Of a DNA stretch of 64,000 bases, positions 8,717 to 17,268 are shown piece after piece (position 1 is the stretch's first letter; every line of letters begins with the position of its first letter). This DNA comes from Thioalkalivibrio thiocyanoxidans ARh2. Lineage in GTDB: Bacteria > Pseudomonadota > Gammaproteobacteria > Ectothiorhodospirales > Ectothiorhodospiraceae. The stretch covers positions 1 to 64,000 of the forward strand of contig NZ_ARQK01000044.1 of assembly GCF_000385215.1 (NCBI RefSeq), read 5' to 3'. The translations under genes were made by a program, and so were the position numbers. The notes below the pieces were generated by a model. The model was not told the DNA's origin. It saw only the letters and a list, made by a program, of their open reading frames with translations, and searched no databases.

Positions 8717-11700
8717 TCAGGCGGGTGCTCCCGGGTGCCGGCGCAGCCACGCGGCGAACTGTTCGGCCGGCTGGGGGCGGGCGGCGAGATAGCCCTGGTA
8801 CGTGTCACAGCCCATCCGGCGCAGGAGATCCAGGTGCCCCTCGGTTTCGACCCCTTCGGCCAGTACTTCAAGGCCCAGGCCGTGGCCCATCGTAATGATT
8901 GCGGCGGTCAGTTCGCGACTGTCCTGGCGGGCTAGCAGGTCACGGATAAAGCGGGCGTCGATCTTGAGCTTGTCGAGGGGAAACTGCTGGAGATAGGCCA
9001 GCGACGAATAGCCGGTGCCGAAGTCGTCAATCGACAGCCGCAGCCCCAGGGCCCGCAGAGTCTCCAGTGTGTTGCCGGAGGCCTGACCTTGCTGGAAGAA
9101 CGTGGTTTCGGTGAGCTCCAGTTCCAGATGCTGTGCCGGCAGGCCTGTTTCTGCGAGTATGCCGCGGACGACTTCGGGAACGTCCTGCAGCAGGAATTGC
9201 TGGGCCGAGAGGTTGATGGCCAGCGCGTCCAGGTCGACCCCCTCGTCCCGCCAGGCCTTCATCTGGCGGCAGCCATCGCGCAGTACCTGCTCGCCGATGC
9301 CCGCGATCAGGCCGCTGTCCTCGGCCACATCGATGAACGCGGAGGGCGGGATCAGGCCCTGTTCGGGGTCCCGCCAGCGCAGCAGGGCCTCCGCACCGAC
9401 GACCCGGCCGTCCGCGATGCGGATAAACGGCTGATAGTGCAGTTCGAACTCCTGCTCCGAGAGCGCGCGGCGCAATCGGTTTTCCAGGGACAATCGCTCG
9501 ACTGCCCGGAGGGTAAGATCCTCGGTGTAGAAGTGGTAGTGGTTGCGTCCTCGGTCCTTAGCTTCGAACATCGCGCTGTCGGCATTGCGCATCATCTCTT
9601 CCATCGTGCTGCCGTCGTTCGGGAACACGCTGATGCCGATACTGGCGCCGATGAAGACTTCATGCCCGCTGGGCAGGGAGAAGGGGGCGGCCAGATGACT
9701 GATGATGTCATGCGCCACGGTGCCGGCGTCCTCGGGGTGCTCGATTCGGCCCAGCAGCAGTGCGAACTCGTCGCCCCCCAGGCGGGCAAAGGTGTCCTCG
9801 CCCCGTAGCCGCAGGGCAAGGCGTTTCGGGATCGCCGCCAGTAGCTCGTCGCCAACCGAGTGGCCGAGACTGTCGTTGATCGCCTTGAACCGGTCCAGGT
9901 CGATGATCAGCACCGCGATCCTTTCACCGTGGCGCTTGCTGTGCTCGATGGCCTTGTCCAGCTTGAATTCGAACAGGGTGCGGTTGGGGAGATCCGTCAG
10001 GGTATCGTAGTGAGCCAGGTATTCCAGACGTTCCTGGCTCTGCTTGATGTCGGTGATGTCCGTGAATATGCCGATATAGTGAGTGGTTTCGCCGTTGGCG
10101 TCCTGCACCGCATTGACCGTGAGCCACTCGGGGTACTCCTCGCCGTTCTTGCGGCGGTTCCAGATTTCGCCCTGCCAGTATCCGGAGGTGTTCAGGGCCT
10201 TCCACATGGCCCTGTAGAACGAAGGTGGGTGGCGGCTGCTCTGGATCAGGGAGGCCGGTTTCTGACCCAGGGCTTCCGCCCTGGTGTAGCCGGTGATCTC
10301 CGTAAACGCCCTGTTGACCGAGACGATGCAGGTGTCCGGATCGGTGACGATGATCCCGTCCTGGGTGTGGTCGAACACCATGGCGGCCTGGAGGAGAGCG
10401 GCCTCGTTGCGCTTTCTTGCGCTGATGTCCTGAAACGCCCCCTCGACTTTCCGCACGGTGCCCGTTTCGTCGAACACGGGTTCTCCGATGCTGCGCACCC
10501 AGACGCGGTGGCCTTGCGCATCGATGATCTGCAGTTCCTCGTCGAAAGGGATGCCGTCTTCGACACAGGCGGAGAAGACCGCACGGATGCGATCCCGGTA
10601 TTCCGGTGCGTAGTGGTCGATGCCCTGGTCCACCGGTATGGATCTCGCCTGTGGCAGGCCATGGATGCGCGCCACCTGGTCGGACCAGTGCACCAGGCCT
10701 GCGTCCAGGTCCACCTCCCAGCCGCCGACGTTGCCGACGCGCTCGGCGATCTCGAGCAGCCGCTGGCTCGTGGCCAGACGCAGCTCGAATTGTTTGCGGT
10801 CGTGGATGTCCTGGAACGCACCACGCAAACGGACGACCTCTCCGTCGACCATCTCGGGCTGGCAGGTGGCCCGGGTCCAGATCTCGGTGCCATCCGTACG
10901 GGTCAGGCGCAGCTCCAGGTCATAGGGCGTGCCGTTCTCAATCGCCTCGTCGATCGCATGGCGGAGCAGGGGGCGATCATCGGGATGGAAGAGCCCGATG
11001 GCCTCTTCCAGTGGCGGTTCGATTCCGGGTGGCAGGCCGAGAATGCGTTGGGTTTCTCGCGTACAGGCCAACTCCTGAGTCCCCGGATCCAGCTCCCAGC
11101 CGCCGACGCTGGCCAGGCTGCTCGTGGCCTGCAGCAGCGCTTCGCTTTCGCCCAGGGCCTGCTCCGCTTGCCGATGCTGGGTGGCCAGGATCGCCAGTTC
11201 GTGCTGCGCGCGCTCGGCGGCCTCGGTGCGATTGCGTGACTGGTTCAGCTGATACAGGGCCGCAGACAGGGCCAATGCCAGGGCACCGCCAAACGCCAGT
11301 ACAAGCGACTGAAGCTGCAGGTCCTCGACGCCCCTTTGTTGCAGGGCATGAGACAGCGCCTGCCACAGCAGCAGGGCGATGGTGAGGACCGCAATGCCCG
11401 CCGGAATCGGCAGCCAGGCAAACGGGTCCATCTGCAGTTCGATGGCCCTGCGCCAGGCCAGCGCCAGCAGCCCGACACCGAGGATCAATAGCCCGAGGGA
11501 GACCTGAATCGCCATCTGCGTGAGGGCACCCCACCCATAGGCGGCGGGAAGCCCGATCAGGTAGCCGGACAGCGCCACCAGGCCCAGCCCCAGGACGAGG
11601 GCGGCGAGAGCGGCCTTCGCCACGGGCACCCAGGTCTGTTCGCGCAGCCAACCGTTGAGGGCCAGGCCGGTGCCTGCCAGCAAGAAGCCAAGTGCGGTAT

Positions 11701-12061
11701 TCGGTGGCATGCGCCAAGGCTGCGGCGCCTGCATGGCGAGGCCATGCTGAATGAACAGTTCATCGATGCCGGGGTCGACCGCCAGGAGGCGCTGCGACAG
11801 GCTGAACAGCCCCATCAGGGCTGTGATGGCCCCCAGTGCGGCGGCAGCGCGCAGCCGATGCACCAGCACCAGAAGCAGCGAGCCGCCAGCCAGCAGCAAG
11901 GCCAGTGCGGTCTTGTACCGTACTGGTACCCAGTCCGGATGGGCCTGGACCAGCGCGGTCCATCCTGTGTGCCAGCCAGCAAGGACCATGGCGCCCATCG
12001 CCACCAGCAACGCGCCGGTGGCCAGAATCAGGAGGCCAAGGGTATTCAGGGACGTTTTCAT
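8717..12061 (-). CDS. membrane PAS-PAS-PAS-GGDEF-EAL protein
   Basis: Protein of 1114 aa. About eight hydrophobic segments fill residues 1-270. Three PAS/PAC modules then follow (about 305-425, 430-555 and 555-680; each ends near a typical AFQDI or IFTDIT motif). A GGDEF domain has LGGDEF and the I-site RGED five residues before it. The EAL domain keeps EALLR, INLS, ELTET, DDFGTG, KID, EGVE and QGY, so it looks catalytically complete. It should make and/or degrade c-di-GMP under PAS control; the PAS ligands cannot be read from sequence. It is apparently monocistronic, with about 185 bp to the downstream gene. Confidence 0.9.
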   Translation of the reverse strand: MKTSLNTLGLLILATGALLVAMGAMVLAGWHTGWTALVQAHPDWVPVRYKTALALLLAGGSLLLVLVHRLRAAAALGAITALMGLFSLSQRLLAVDPGIDELFIQHGLAMQAPQPWRMPPNTALGFLLAGTGLALNGWLREQTWVPVAKAALAALVLGLGLVALSGYLIGLPAAYGWGALTQMAIQVSLGLLILGVGLLALAWRRAIELQMDPFAWLPIPAGIAVLTIALLLWQALSHALQQRGVEDLQLQSLVLAFGGALALALSAALYQLNQSRNRTEAAERAQHELAILATQHRQAEQALGESEALLQATSSLASVGGWELDPGTQELACTRETQRILGLPPGIEPPLEEAIGLFHPDDRPLLRHAIDEAIENGTPYDLELRLTRTDGTEIWTRATCQPEMVDGEVVRLRGAFQDIHDRKQFELRLATSQRLLEIAERVGNVGGWEVDLDAGLVHWSDQVARIHGLPQARSIPVDQGIDHYAPEYRDRIRAVFSACVEDGIPFDEELQIIDAQGHRVWVRSIGEPVFDETGTVRKVEGAFQDISARKRNEAALLQAAMVFDHTQDGIIVTDPDTCIVSVNRAFTEITGYTRAEALGQKPASLIQSSRHPPSFYRAMWKALNTSGYWQGEIWNRRKNGEEYPEWLTVNAVQDANGETTHYIGIFTDITDIKQSQERLEYLAHYDTLTDLPNRTLFEFKLDKAIEHSKRHGERIAVLIIDLDRFKAINDSLGHSVGDELLAAIPKRLALRLRGEDTFARLGGDEFALLLGRIEHPEDAGTVAHDIISHLAAPFSLPSGHEVFIGASIGISVFPNDGSTMEEMMRNADSAMFEAKDRGRNHYHFYTEDLTLRAVERLSLENRLRRALSEQEFELHYQPFIRIADGRVVGAEALLRWRDPEQGLIPPSAFIDVAEDSGLIAGIGEQVLRDGCRQMKAWRDEGVDLDALAINLSAQQFLLQDVPEVVRGILAETGLPAQHLELELTETTFFQQGQASGNTLETLRALGLRLSIDDFGTGYSSLAYLQQFPLDKLKIDARFIRDLLARQDSRELTAAIITMGHGLGLEVLAEGVETEGHLDLLRRMGCDTYQGYLAARPQPAEQFAAWLRRHPGAPA

Positions 12062-12177
12062 GGAGATTCTATCCAGAGTCTCCGATTGCCGCTGGTGCGG
12101 TGGTCAGTCGCAAGGTAGCAGAGAACAGGTACTTACGGGGATCAAGGGTCAGCCTGTGTCAGTTGTTGCTCCGTCGT

Positions 12178-12807
12178 TCAGGATTTTTTGCTCAGCAGGT
12201 CGGCGAAGCCGTGGTTGACGTCGCGATGACCGGCCTCGTCTTCGCGTACGGCGCGGATTACATCCATCAGGCGTGCGTCCTTCGGCAGGTCCCAGTACTG
12301 GATGGCGCGGTCGGGCGCGGGGATGTTCTCGATCGCGCCGGTTTCCACTTCCTCCAGGTATTCCGTGTAACTGACGATCGCCTCTTCCTCGAAGTAGCCG
12401 ATGATGCGGTGCGCGGTACGCGGGGAGACGACATAGATCAGGAAATACAGGGTGTAGAAGAAACCCTGGGCGAGGATGATCAGAACCCGTTCAAACCAGC
12501 TCGGCGACGCGATCTCGATGAACGTGAGCAGGTGCATCCGCTCGTTCTCGGCCTCGTCCATCAGGGTGCTGATCCAGCCGTGGTCGTCCTCCATGCGCCG
12601 CAGCGAACGCAGGTGCCGTAACGTGGCGCCGACCATGCCGGGGACACCGGCGACCGTCTCCAGTACCACTGCGCGATGGCCGTAGCGGCGAGCAAAGAAA
12701 GTATCCGCGAAAAAGCGCATCAGGGCGGTAAATGCTCGCGCAACACGGTCGGAGACATCGCGTGGTTTGTGGTGGTGCGTCAGGTCCGTTTCCTGGTCGA
12801 TGCTCAT
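12178..12807 (-). CDS. aox: alternative oxidase (di-iron ubiquinol oxidase)
   Basis: Protein of 209 aa with the complete AOX di-iron signature: LETVAG (first Glu), NERMHL (ExxH), FEEEA (third Glu) and DEAGHRD (ExxH). Two hydrophobic stretches (around VLIILAQGFFYTLYFLIYVV and the preceding helix) fit monotopic binding to the inner membrane. It oxidises ubiquinol and reduces oxygen to water without proton pumping. The ATG at 12807 has GGAG about 8 nt upstream; the longer open frame has no AOX character before it. It is divergent from the BMC/Nudix pair across 286 bp. Bacterial AOX is patchily distributed, and horizontal gain is possible. Confidence 0.93.
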   Translation of the reverse strand: MSIDQETDLTHHHKPRDVSDRVARAFTALMRFFADTFFARRYGHRAVVLETVAGVPGMVGATLRHLRSLRRMEDDHGWISTLMDEAENERMHLLTFIEIASPSWFERVLIILAQGFFYTLYFLIYVVSPRTAHRIIGYFEEEAIVSYTEYLEEVETGAIENIPAPDRAIQYWDLPKDARLMDVIRAVREDEAGHRDVNHGFADLLSKKS

Positions 12808-13093
12808 GCAGGCTCCAGGGGTTGGGCGTGAAAAGCGTGAACGCCTTCCCCCTGAGACTAGGGGCCGCCAGGCGGAATGTCGCGGGGGTATTTCACAGAC
12901 TGGGGCCGGTGCCATGTGTCCGGACCGGTCGCCTGACATTGAGCTTCTTGGGCGGGGCGTTCACAATACGCCCCTTTATTCCCGTGTGCGCGAACAAGCC
13001 GGCGGTTTTCTGGCGGCTCAAATTCGTGTGTGCGGAGTCCCGCGCGGGCCCGGGCCGCACGGGGGTTAACGGGGTGTTTCCCTACGCAAATCG

Positions 13094-13708
13094 ATGATCA
13101 AGCTGCGCACCTACGTCTACATGGATTCCCTCCAGCCCCAGCTGGCGGAATACATGGCCACCGTCTCCCAGGGCTTCCTGCCCGTGCCGGGGGATGCGTG
13201 CCTGTGGGTGGAGGTCTCGCCGGGCATGGCCGTGCACCGGCTGACCGATGTCGCGCTGAAGGCCACCCGGGTGCACCTCGCACAGCAGGTGGTGGAGCGC
13301 GAGTTCGGTTCCATGGTGATCCACCATCGCGACCAGAGCGATGTTCAGGAGGCCGGGCGCGTCCTGCTGCAGCGCCTGGGTGCGGATCAGTCCGAGCGCC
13401 AGGCCTGCCGCATCCCGTGGCAGGAAACCATCCGCGGCATGACCCCGGATCACACGGTACTGATCAACCGCCAGAACCGGCGCGGCAACATGATCCTGCC
13501 GGATCAGAGCATGTTCATCCTCGAGGCGGAGCCGGCCGGCTACATCATCTACGCGGCGAATCAGGCCCTGAAGGCCTCCCATGTCTCGCTGATCGACGTG
13601 CGCGCGGTGGGTGCGTTCGGTCGCCTGACGCTGGCGGGCTCCGAGGCGGACGTCGACGAGGCGGCGCGGGCGGCGATCCACGCGCTGCACAACCCCGCCG
13701 GGACGTAG
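13094..13708 (+). CDS. tandem BMC-domain (BMC-T) microcompartment shell protein
   Basis: Protein of 204 aa with two successive BMC-like repeats. Repeat 1 is at about 35-100 ([20 protein letters not shown], then REFGSMVI). Repeat 2 is at about 135-203 ([20 protein letters not shown], then [10 protein letters not shown]). Each shows the beta-alpha-beta pattern with Ala-rich helices and a Gly-containing pore-loop turn that is typical of shell proteins. Tandem BMC proteins form trimeric tiles, as in CsoS1D and CcmP. No signal peptide is present. No other carboxysome or microcompartment gene is in the window, so it is a satellite locus. No clear Shine-Dalgarno sequence precedes the chosen ATG. The Nudix gene starts 1 nt after its stop, so the two are coupled. 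Confidence 0.8.
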   Translation: MIKLRTYVYMDSLQPQLAEYMATVSQGFLPVPGDACLWVEVSPGMAVHRLTDVALKATRVHLAQQVVEREFGSMVIHHRDQSDVQEAGRVLLQRLGADQSERQACRIPWQETIRGMTPDHTVLINRQNRRGNMILPDQSMFILEAEPAGYIIYAANQALKASHVSLIDVRAVGAFGRLTLAGSEADVDEAARAAIHALHNPAGT

Positions 13709-13709
13709 C

Positions 13710-14291
13710 ATGCATCGCGCGCAACTGCTGGAACTGCTGGCCGGTCATCAGACGCGGTTCATCGAGGAGGCGGGATTCGTGCGCCGTGCGCTGGACTTTG
13801 TCGGGGCGCATCCGGACTGCTTTCACTGCGACCTGCTGCCGGCGCATGTAACCGGATCGGCCTGGGTGGTGAGCCCTGACCGCGAGCGGGTACTGCTGTT
13901 GCTGCATGGCAAGCACCACCGCTGGTTTCAGCCGGGTGGCCATGCCGATGGCCAGGCCGACATCCTGCAGGTCGCCCTGCGCGAGATCCACGAAGAGACC
14001 GGCATTCCCTCGGAGCATATTCACCTGGTGGCCGAGGACATCTTCGACCTCGATATCCATACCATCGCGGCGAGCCCGCACTTCCCCATGCACGAGCACA
14101 TCGACGTGCGCTTCCTGCTGGAGATCGACGACCGCCTGCCGGTGCCGGGCAGCCACGAATCGCACGATATCCTCTGGGTGCCGCTGCAGCACGTCTCGCG
14201 CTACAACAACAGCCGGTCGTTGTGGCGCATGGTGGAAAAGACCCGCCAACTCCGTACCTGGGTGCACACCCACCCGCGTCGTCGGTACTAG
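13710..14291 (+). CDS. Nudix hydrolase
   Basis: Protein of 193 aa with a central Nudix fold. The box spans GGHADGQADILQ and then REIHEETGI: it keeps the REx2EE metal-binding core, but the first box Glu (GX5E) is Ala. Preceding WFQPGGH and following HIDVRFLLEID are typical of the fold. It probably hydrolyses a nucleoside diphosphate linked to another moiety; the substrate is unknown. It is separated from the BMC-T stop by one base, implying joint translation. A role tied to the microcompartment protein is inference only. Confidence 0.85.
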   Translation: MHRAQLLELLAGHQTRFIEEAGFVRRALDFVGAHPDCFHCDLLPAHVTGSAWVVSPDRERVLLLLHGKHHRWFQPGGHADGQADILQVALREIHEETGIPSEHIHLVAEDIFDLDIHTIAASPHFPMHEHIDVRFLLEIDDRLPVPGSHESHDILWVPLQHVSRYNNSRSLWRMVEKTRQLRTWVHTHPRRRY

Positions 14292-14365
14292 CCGGAGGGG
14301 TATGGGCGCTCGCCCGCCCGGCCGAGGGTCCCTGCCGCCCCGACCCCGAGCCTCCTTGCCACCCG

Positions 14366-14992
14366 CTACTGGTGGTTCTCCACTGCGCGCAACAGCCATT
14401 CCGACAGATCCGGCAGGCCCATGTCCGGCATCCAGCCTCCGGCCTCGGCCCAGGTCCACAGGCCAATCAGCAGGAACATGCCGGAAGCGATGTAGCGCAT
14501 CGGGGCGGCCGGGATACGCTCGGCAAAGCGCTTGCCGAGGATCAGGGCGGGGGTAGTGATCAGCAGGATGCCCACCGTGGCCCCCAGCACAACCGGCAGC
14601 AGGGCCCCGGAGGCCCCGGCCAGCGTGATGACCGCCAGCTGGGTCTTGTCGAGCATCTCGAACACGAAGAAGGCAACGGCGGCCGCGAGGAAGGCGCTGC
14701 GCGCGCGGGTGTCTTTCTCGAACTCGTCGTCCTCGGGGATCAGCACCCACACGGCCATGACCAGGAAGGCCGTCCCGACCACCCACAGGTGCCAGTCGGT
14801 CGCGATCACCGCGAACAGCCAGATGCCGGCCACCGCAGACAGCAGCTGATTCAGGAACAGACCGGCGGCCATGCCCCAGAAGACGGCCCAGGTACTGCGG
14901 CAGCGCATGCCGAACAGGGCGGCCAGAAACATCGAACGATCACCGATCTCGGCGATGGCAACCGCCACAATGGAGAGCAGAAAGAGTTCCAT
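14366..14992 (-). CDS. UPF0016/TMEM165/GDT1-family cation exporter (probable Mn2+)
   Basis: Protein of 208 aa with six or seven hydrophobic helices and the two family signatures ExGD[KR]: EIGDRS at residues 15-20 and a second copy EMLDKTQ. Both copies line the transport path in GDT1 relatives. An acidic cytoplasmic loop (IPEDDEFEKDTRAR) separates the two halves. Members export manganese or calcium. The start at 14992 is the only one that gives the N-terminal helix; the upstream open frame covers the riboswitch and is not protein-like. The yybP-ykoY element upstream strongly supports manganese as substrate. It converges with the Nudix gene. Confidence 0.88.
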   Translation of the reverse strand: MELFLLSIVAVAIAEIGDRSMFLAALFGMRCRSTWAVFWGMAAGLFLNQLLSAVAGIWLFAVIATDWHLWVVGTAFLVMAVWVLIPEDDEFEKDTRARSAFLAAAVAFFVFEMLDKTQLAVITLAGASGALLPVVLGATVGILLITTPALILGKRFAERIPAAPMRYIASGMFLLIGLWTWAEAGGWMPDMGLPDLSEWLLRAVENHQ

Positions 14993-15087
14993 GGATGCAA
15001 TCCGGGGCGAGCGGCATGACACAACCGTGTGACACCGCCATCGCCGCCCGCCCACGGGCCAGGCTCGCCAGCAGGCGAACCGGATGT

Positions 15088-15235
15088 CGGTGCCACAGGT
15101 CTCGTCAGGCCGTCCGACGAAGGCGCGCCGAGGCGCCTTCGGGTGGGCTGCACACGCCATGGCCATGCGGCCAAGTCTGTTGACGTGTGCCTCCGGCACG
15201 GGTGGCCGGAGCGACTACTCCCCTGAGGGTGCGCG
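15088..15235 (-). promoter_or_regulatory. yybP-ykoY manganese riboswitch
   Basis: On the minus strand the leader of the UPF0016 gene has the three family hallmarks in the right order. GGGGAGTAG lies at 15215-15223, CGTCAACA at 15178-15185 in the L3 position, and GAGACC near 15100-15106 at the 3' side. The P1 helix can form from CAGG directly 5' of the first motif and CCTG directly 3' of the last. About 95 nt remain between the aptamer and the start codon for an expression platform. yybP-ykoY elements bind Mn2+ and switch on Mn export genes, including UPF0016 members. The exact ends are estimated. Confidence 0.85.
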
Positions 15236-15270
15236 CAATATAGCCAGGCGGCGGCGGAAATGTCCAGGGA

Positions 15271-15615
15271 TCATGTGACGGGGCGCCAGTCCTCGTGGCC
15301 GCAGCTCATGCAGTGATAGCGCCCCTCGAAGTGGCCCGGGTGCCCGGGCTGTTCGCGCAGGGTGTCCGGTTGATAGGCGAAGGCCCGCAGGGTACAGCGC
15401 GGGCATTTGACCGCTTCGGTGTCGGGTTCGCGCGGGGGCTTGCGGGCCGGCGCCGAGGGCGCAGGGGCAGCCGCCTCCGTTGACAGGTGGTCCAGCGTCT
15501 CCTCGATCCGGGCGATCAGGTGGCGGGCTGCCTCCTGCTGATCATCGCGAACGAGGGCGGCCAGCTGCTCCAGCTGCTGGCGGATGGTGGCACGGGCGGG
15601 CGTCGGTTCGGTCAT
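15271..15615 (-). CDS. small zinc-ribbon protein of unknown function
   Basis: Protein of 114 aa. The N-terminal half is a charged helix (about 1-50), followed by an Ala/Pro-rich linker. A C-terminal zinc ribbon is formed by VKCPRC and YHCMSC, two CxxC pairs 26 residues apart. There is no signal peptide, so it is probably cytoplasmic. It lies 56 bp downstream of the GGDEF gene on the same strand and just upstream of the riboswitch. I do not recognise a named family. Confidence 0.65.
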   Translation of the reverse strand: MTEPTPARATIRQQLEQLAALVRDDQQEAARHLIARIEETLDHLSTEAAAPAPSAPARKPPREPDTEAVKCPRCTLRAFAYQPDTLREQPGHPGHFEGRYHCMSCGHEDWRPVT

Positions 15616-15671
15616 GGCGTTATCCGGGATCTCCCTTGAGGACGGTTGGGGCCTGGCGTGGGCCGAAAGAC

Positions 15672-17147
15672 TCAGGCCTCGGCCGGCACGCGGTCATCCA
15701 TGGTGGCAATGCAGGCCCGGTCGCGGCCCTGGTTCTTGGCGCGGTACAGGGCCTGATCCGCGCGGGCGAGAAGCTGGTCCGGCGTTTCCGTCGCTTCGGC
15801 GCAGGCGAGGCCGGCGGACCCGGTCTGGTTGTCGGGTATGCGGTGGCGCAGGCGTTCGACCACGGTGACGGCCTGATCCAGATCGGTGTGGGGAAGCACC
15901 ACGACGAATTCCTCGCCACCGTAACGCGCCAGCGTATCGCTGGGGCGTAACTCCTGGCGCCAGGCGGCGACCACGTCGCGCAACAATCGGTCACCCTGCG
16001 AATGGCCATAAGTATCGTTGTACTGCTTGAAGTGATCCAGGTCGAGGAAGGCGATGCTCAAAGGGGTCTCGAGACGGCGCATACGGGCCAGTTCGTCTGC
16101 CAGAATGGCCTCCAGGTGGCGTCGATTCGCCGCACCGGTCAGTGGGTCGGTTCGCGAGAGCGCTTGCAGTGCGCGTGCCTGGCGCTGGGTTTCCCGGATC
16201 AGGCCGCCCATCCGATGGAGCACCAGCAGAAAGATCAGAATCGAGGCGCCAGCGGCGATCCGCACGGTGTCGTGATCCACTCCGGCCGTGAACAGGATGA
16301 TGGCCGGCACCAGGACGGCGGCGGAGCCCAGGGTGTAGAGCCGGCGCCGCGAGAGCTCTGGGCTGCGTGAGCGTTCATCCCGATCGATCGATGTCGAGGG
16401 GTGCCAGGCGGCGGCTGCAAATAGGGAATAGGCCACAAGCCAGCCGGCGTCAGTGACGCCCCCGGCCTGATACCAGCCGGTGGAGTTGCCATGCGCGTAG
16501 AACAGGTCCGCGGCGAGATAGGCCAGTACGCCGAGCAGCAGGAACAGCTGGCCGTCGATGCGCGTGCTGTGGCGGAACACCAGCCGCAGGACGAGCGGCA
16601 GCAGCATCAGGTCAAAGACCGGGTAGCCTGCCGAGACCAGCAGCTGCATGGAGCTCAGTTCGGGGTCATACAGGTAGGGCTGAATCAGGAGTGCCCAGGC
16701 GAGCACCGCGGCGGAGATGCCGACGATCAGTGCGTCACCCAGGGCCCCATCGTCCTTGCGTGCCGGACCGCCGAGGCGCCACAGGGCAATCATGAACAGC
16801 GGGTATACCGCGAGGTAGAAGAAGTCCGGTGCCGCCGGGAATGGATCGAGGCCGCGTAGATCCAGCACGTACCAGATCAGGTGGCCCGTACCGGCCAGCC
16901 CCAGCGCGACCGCAATCAGGGCCCAGGCCGATCGGCACTGCGGTGGGGTGCGGCGTAGCAGGGCCATGGCGATGAGGGCCGCTGCCCCGAAGGTTGCCAG
17001 CACATACAGGGCCGCCGCCGCGCGTCCGTAGGGCATCAGCACGTAGGCGATGGCCACGGCAGTACCGCCCCCCAGCCAGGCGAGCCAGGGGCGATGGCCG
17101 AAAGAGGGCCTGCCGTTGAGGGCATGCAGGGTGGTCGGATGGTTCAT
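15672..17147 (-). CDS. multi-spanning membrane diguanylate cyclase (GGDEF)
   Basis: Protein of 491 aa. Residues about 25-300 form roughly nine or ten hydrophobic segments, an integral-membrane sensor of unassigned family. A GGDEF domain fills about 320-485 with active motif GGEEF and inhibitory-site RPSD five residues earlier. A short linker helix (LIRETQRQARALQAL) connects the two parts, as is usual for dimeric cyclases. The ATG at 17147 has GGGAG 8 nt upstream; the frame extends further but into the regulatory region shared with tetR. It is divergent from the tetR-DsrE operon, so it could be controlled by the same repressor. Confidence 0.88.
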   Translation of the reverse strand: MNHPTTLHALNGRPSFGHRPWLAWLGGGTAVAIAYVLMPYGRAAAALYVLATFGAAALIAMALLRRTPPQCRSAWALIAVALGLAGTGHLIWYVLDLRGLDPFPAAPDFFYLAVYPLFMIALWRLGGPARKDDGALGDALIVGISAAVLAWALLIQPYLYDPELSSMQLLVSAGYPVFDLMLLPLVLRLVFRHSTRIDGQLFLLLGVLAYLAADLFYAHGNSTGWYQAGGVTDAGWLVAYSLFAAAAWHPSTSIDRDERSRSPELSRRRLYTLGSAAVLVPAIILFTAGVDHDTVRIAAGASILIFLLVLHRMGGLIRETQRQARALQALSRTDPLTGAANRRHLEAILADELARMRRLETPLSIAFLDLDHFKQYNDTYGHSQGDRLLRDVVAAWRQELRPSDTLARYGGEEFVVVLPHTDLDQAVTVVERLRHRIPDNQTGSAGLACAEATETPDQLLARADQALYRAKNQGRDRACIATMDDRVPAEA

Positions 17148-17210
17148 TGGCGGGTCTCCCTGAGCCAATGGTGGCAGAACGCCGCGTATTTCGCCCGTTT
17201 TTGGTGCGGG

Positions 17211-17240
17211 GTGACAACGCCCGATGATTCGGCATAAAGT
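17211..17240 (+). promoter_or_regulatory. candidate sigma-70 promoter of the tetR-DsrE operon
   Basis: GTGACA at 17211-17216 (5 of 6 to TTGACA) and TAAAGT at 17235-17240 (4 of 6 to TATAAT) are separated by 18 bp. The predicted transcription start falls inside the operator palindrome that follows, giving a very short leader. This agrees with the absence of a clear Shine-Dalgarno sequence before the tetR ATG. Confidence 0.45.
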
Positions 17241-17258
17241 AGAATGAACGTTCGTTCT
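17241..17258. promoter_or_regulatory. candidate TetR operator
   Basis: AGAATGAACGTTCGTTCT is an 18-bp near-perfect palindrome (one mismatched pair) centred on ACGT. It ends 10 bp before the tetR start codon and directly follows the candidate -10. Its position and symmetry are typical of TetR-family autoregulatory sites. The divergent GGDEF gene starts 94 bp away on the other side. Confidence 0.65.
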
Positions 17259-17268
17259 GGTTTTGCTC

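Noticed and set aside
6282-8792. 836-codon open frame opposite the PF10136 gene
   Set aside because: Low-complexity Gln/Ala/Gly/Arg composition typical of antisense shadow frames in high-GC DNA; the minus strand carries a recognised family.
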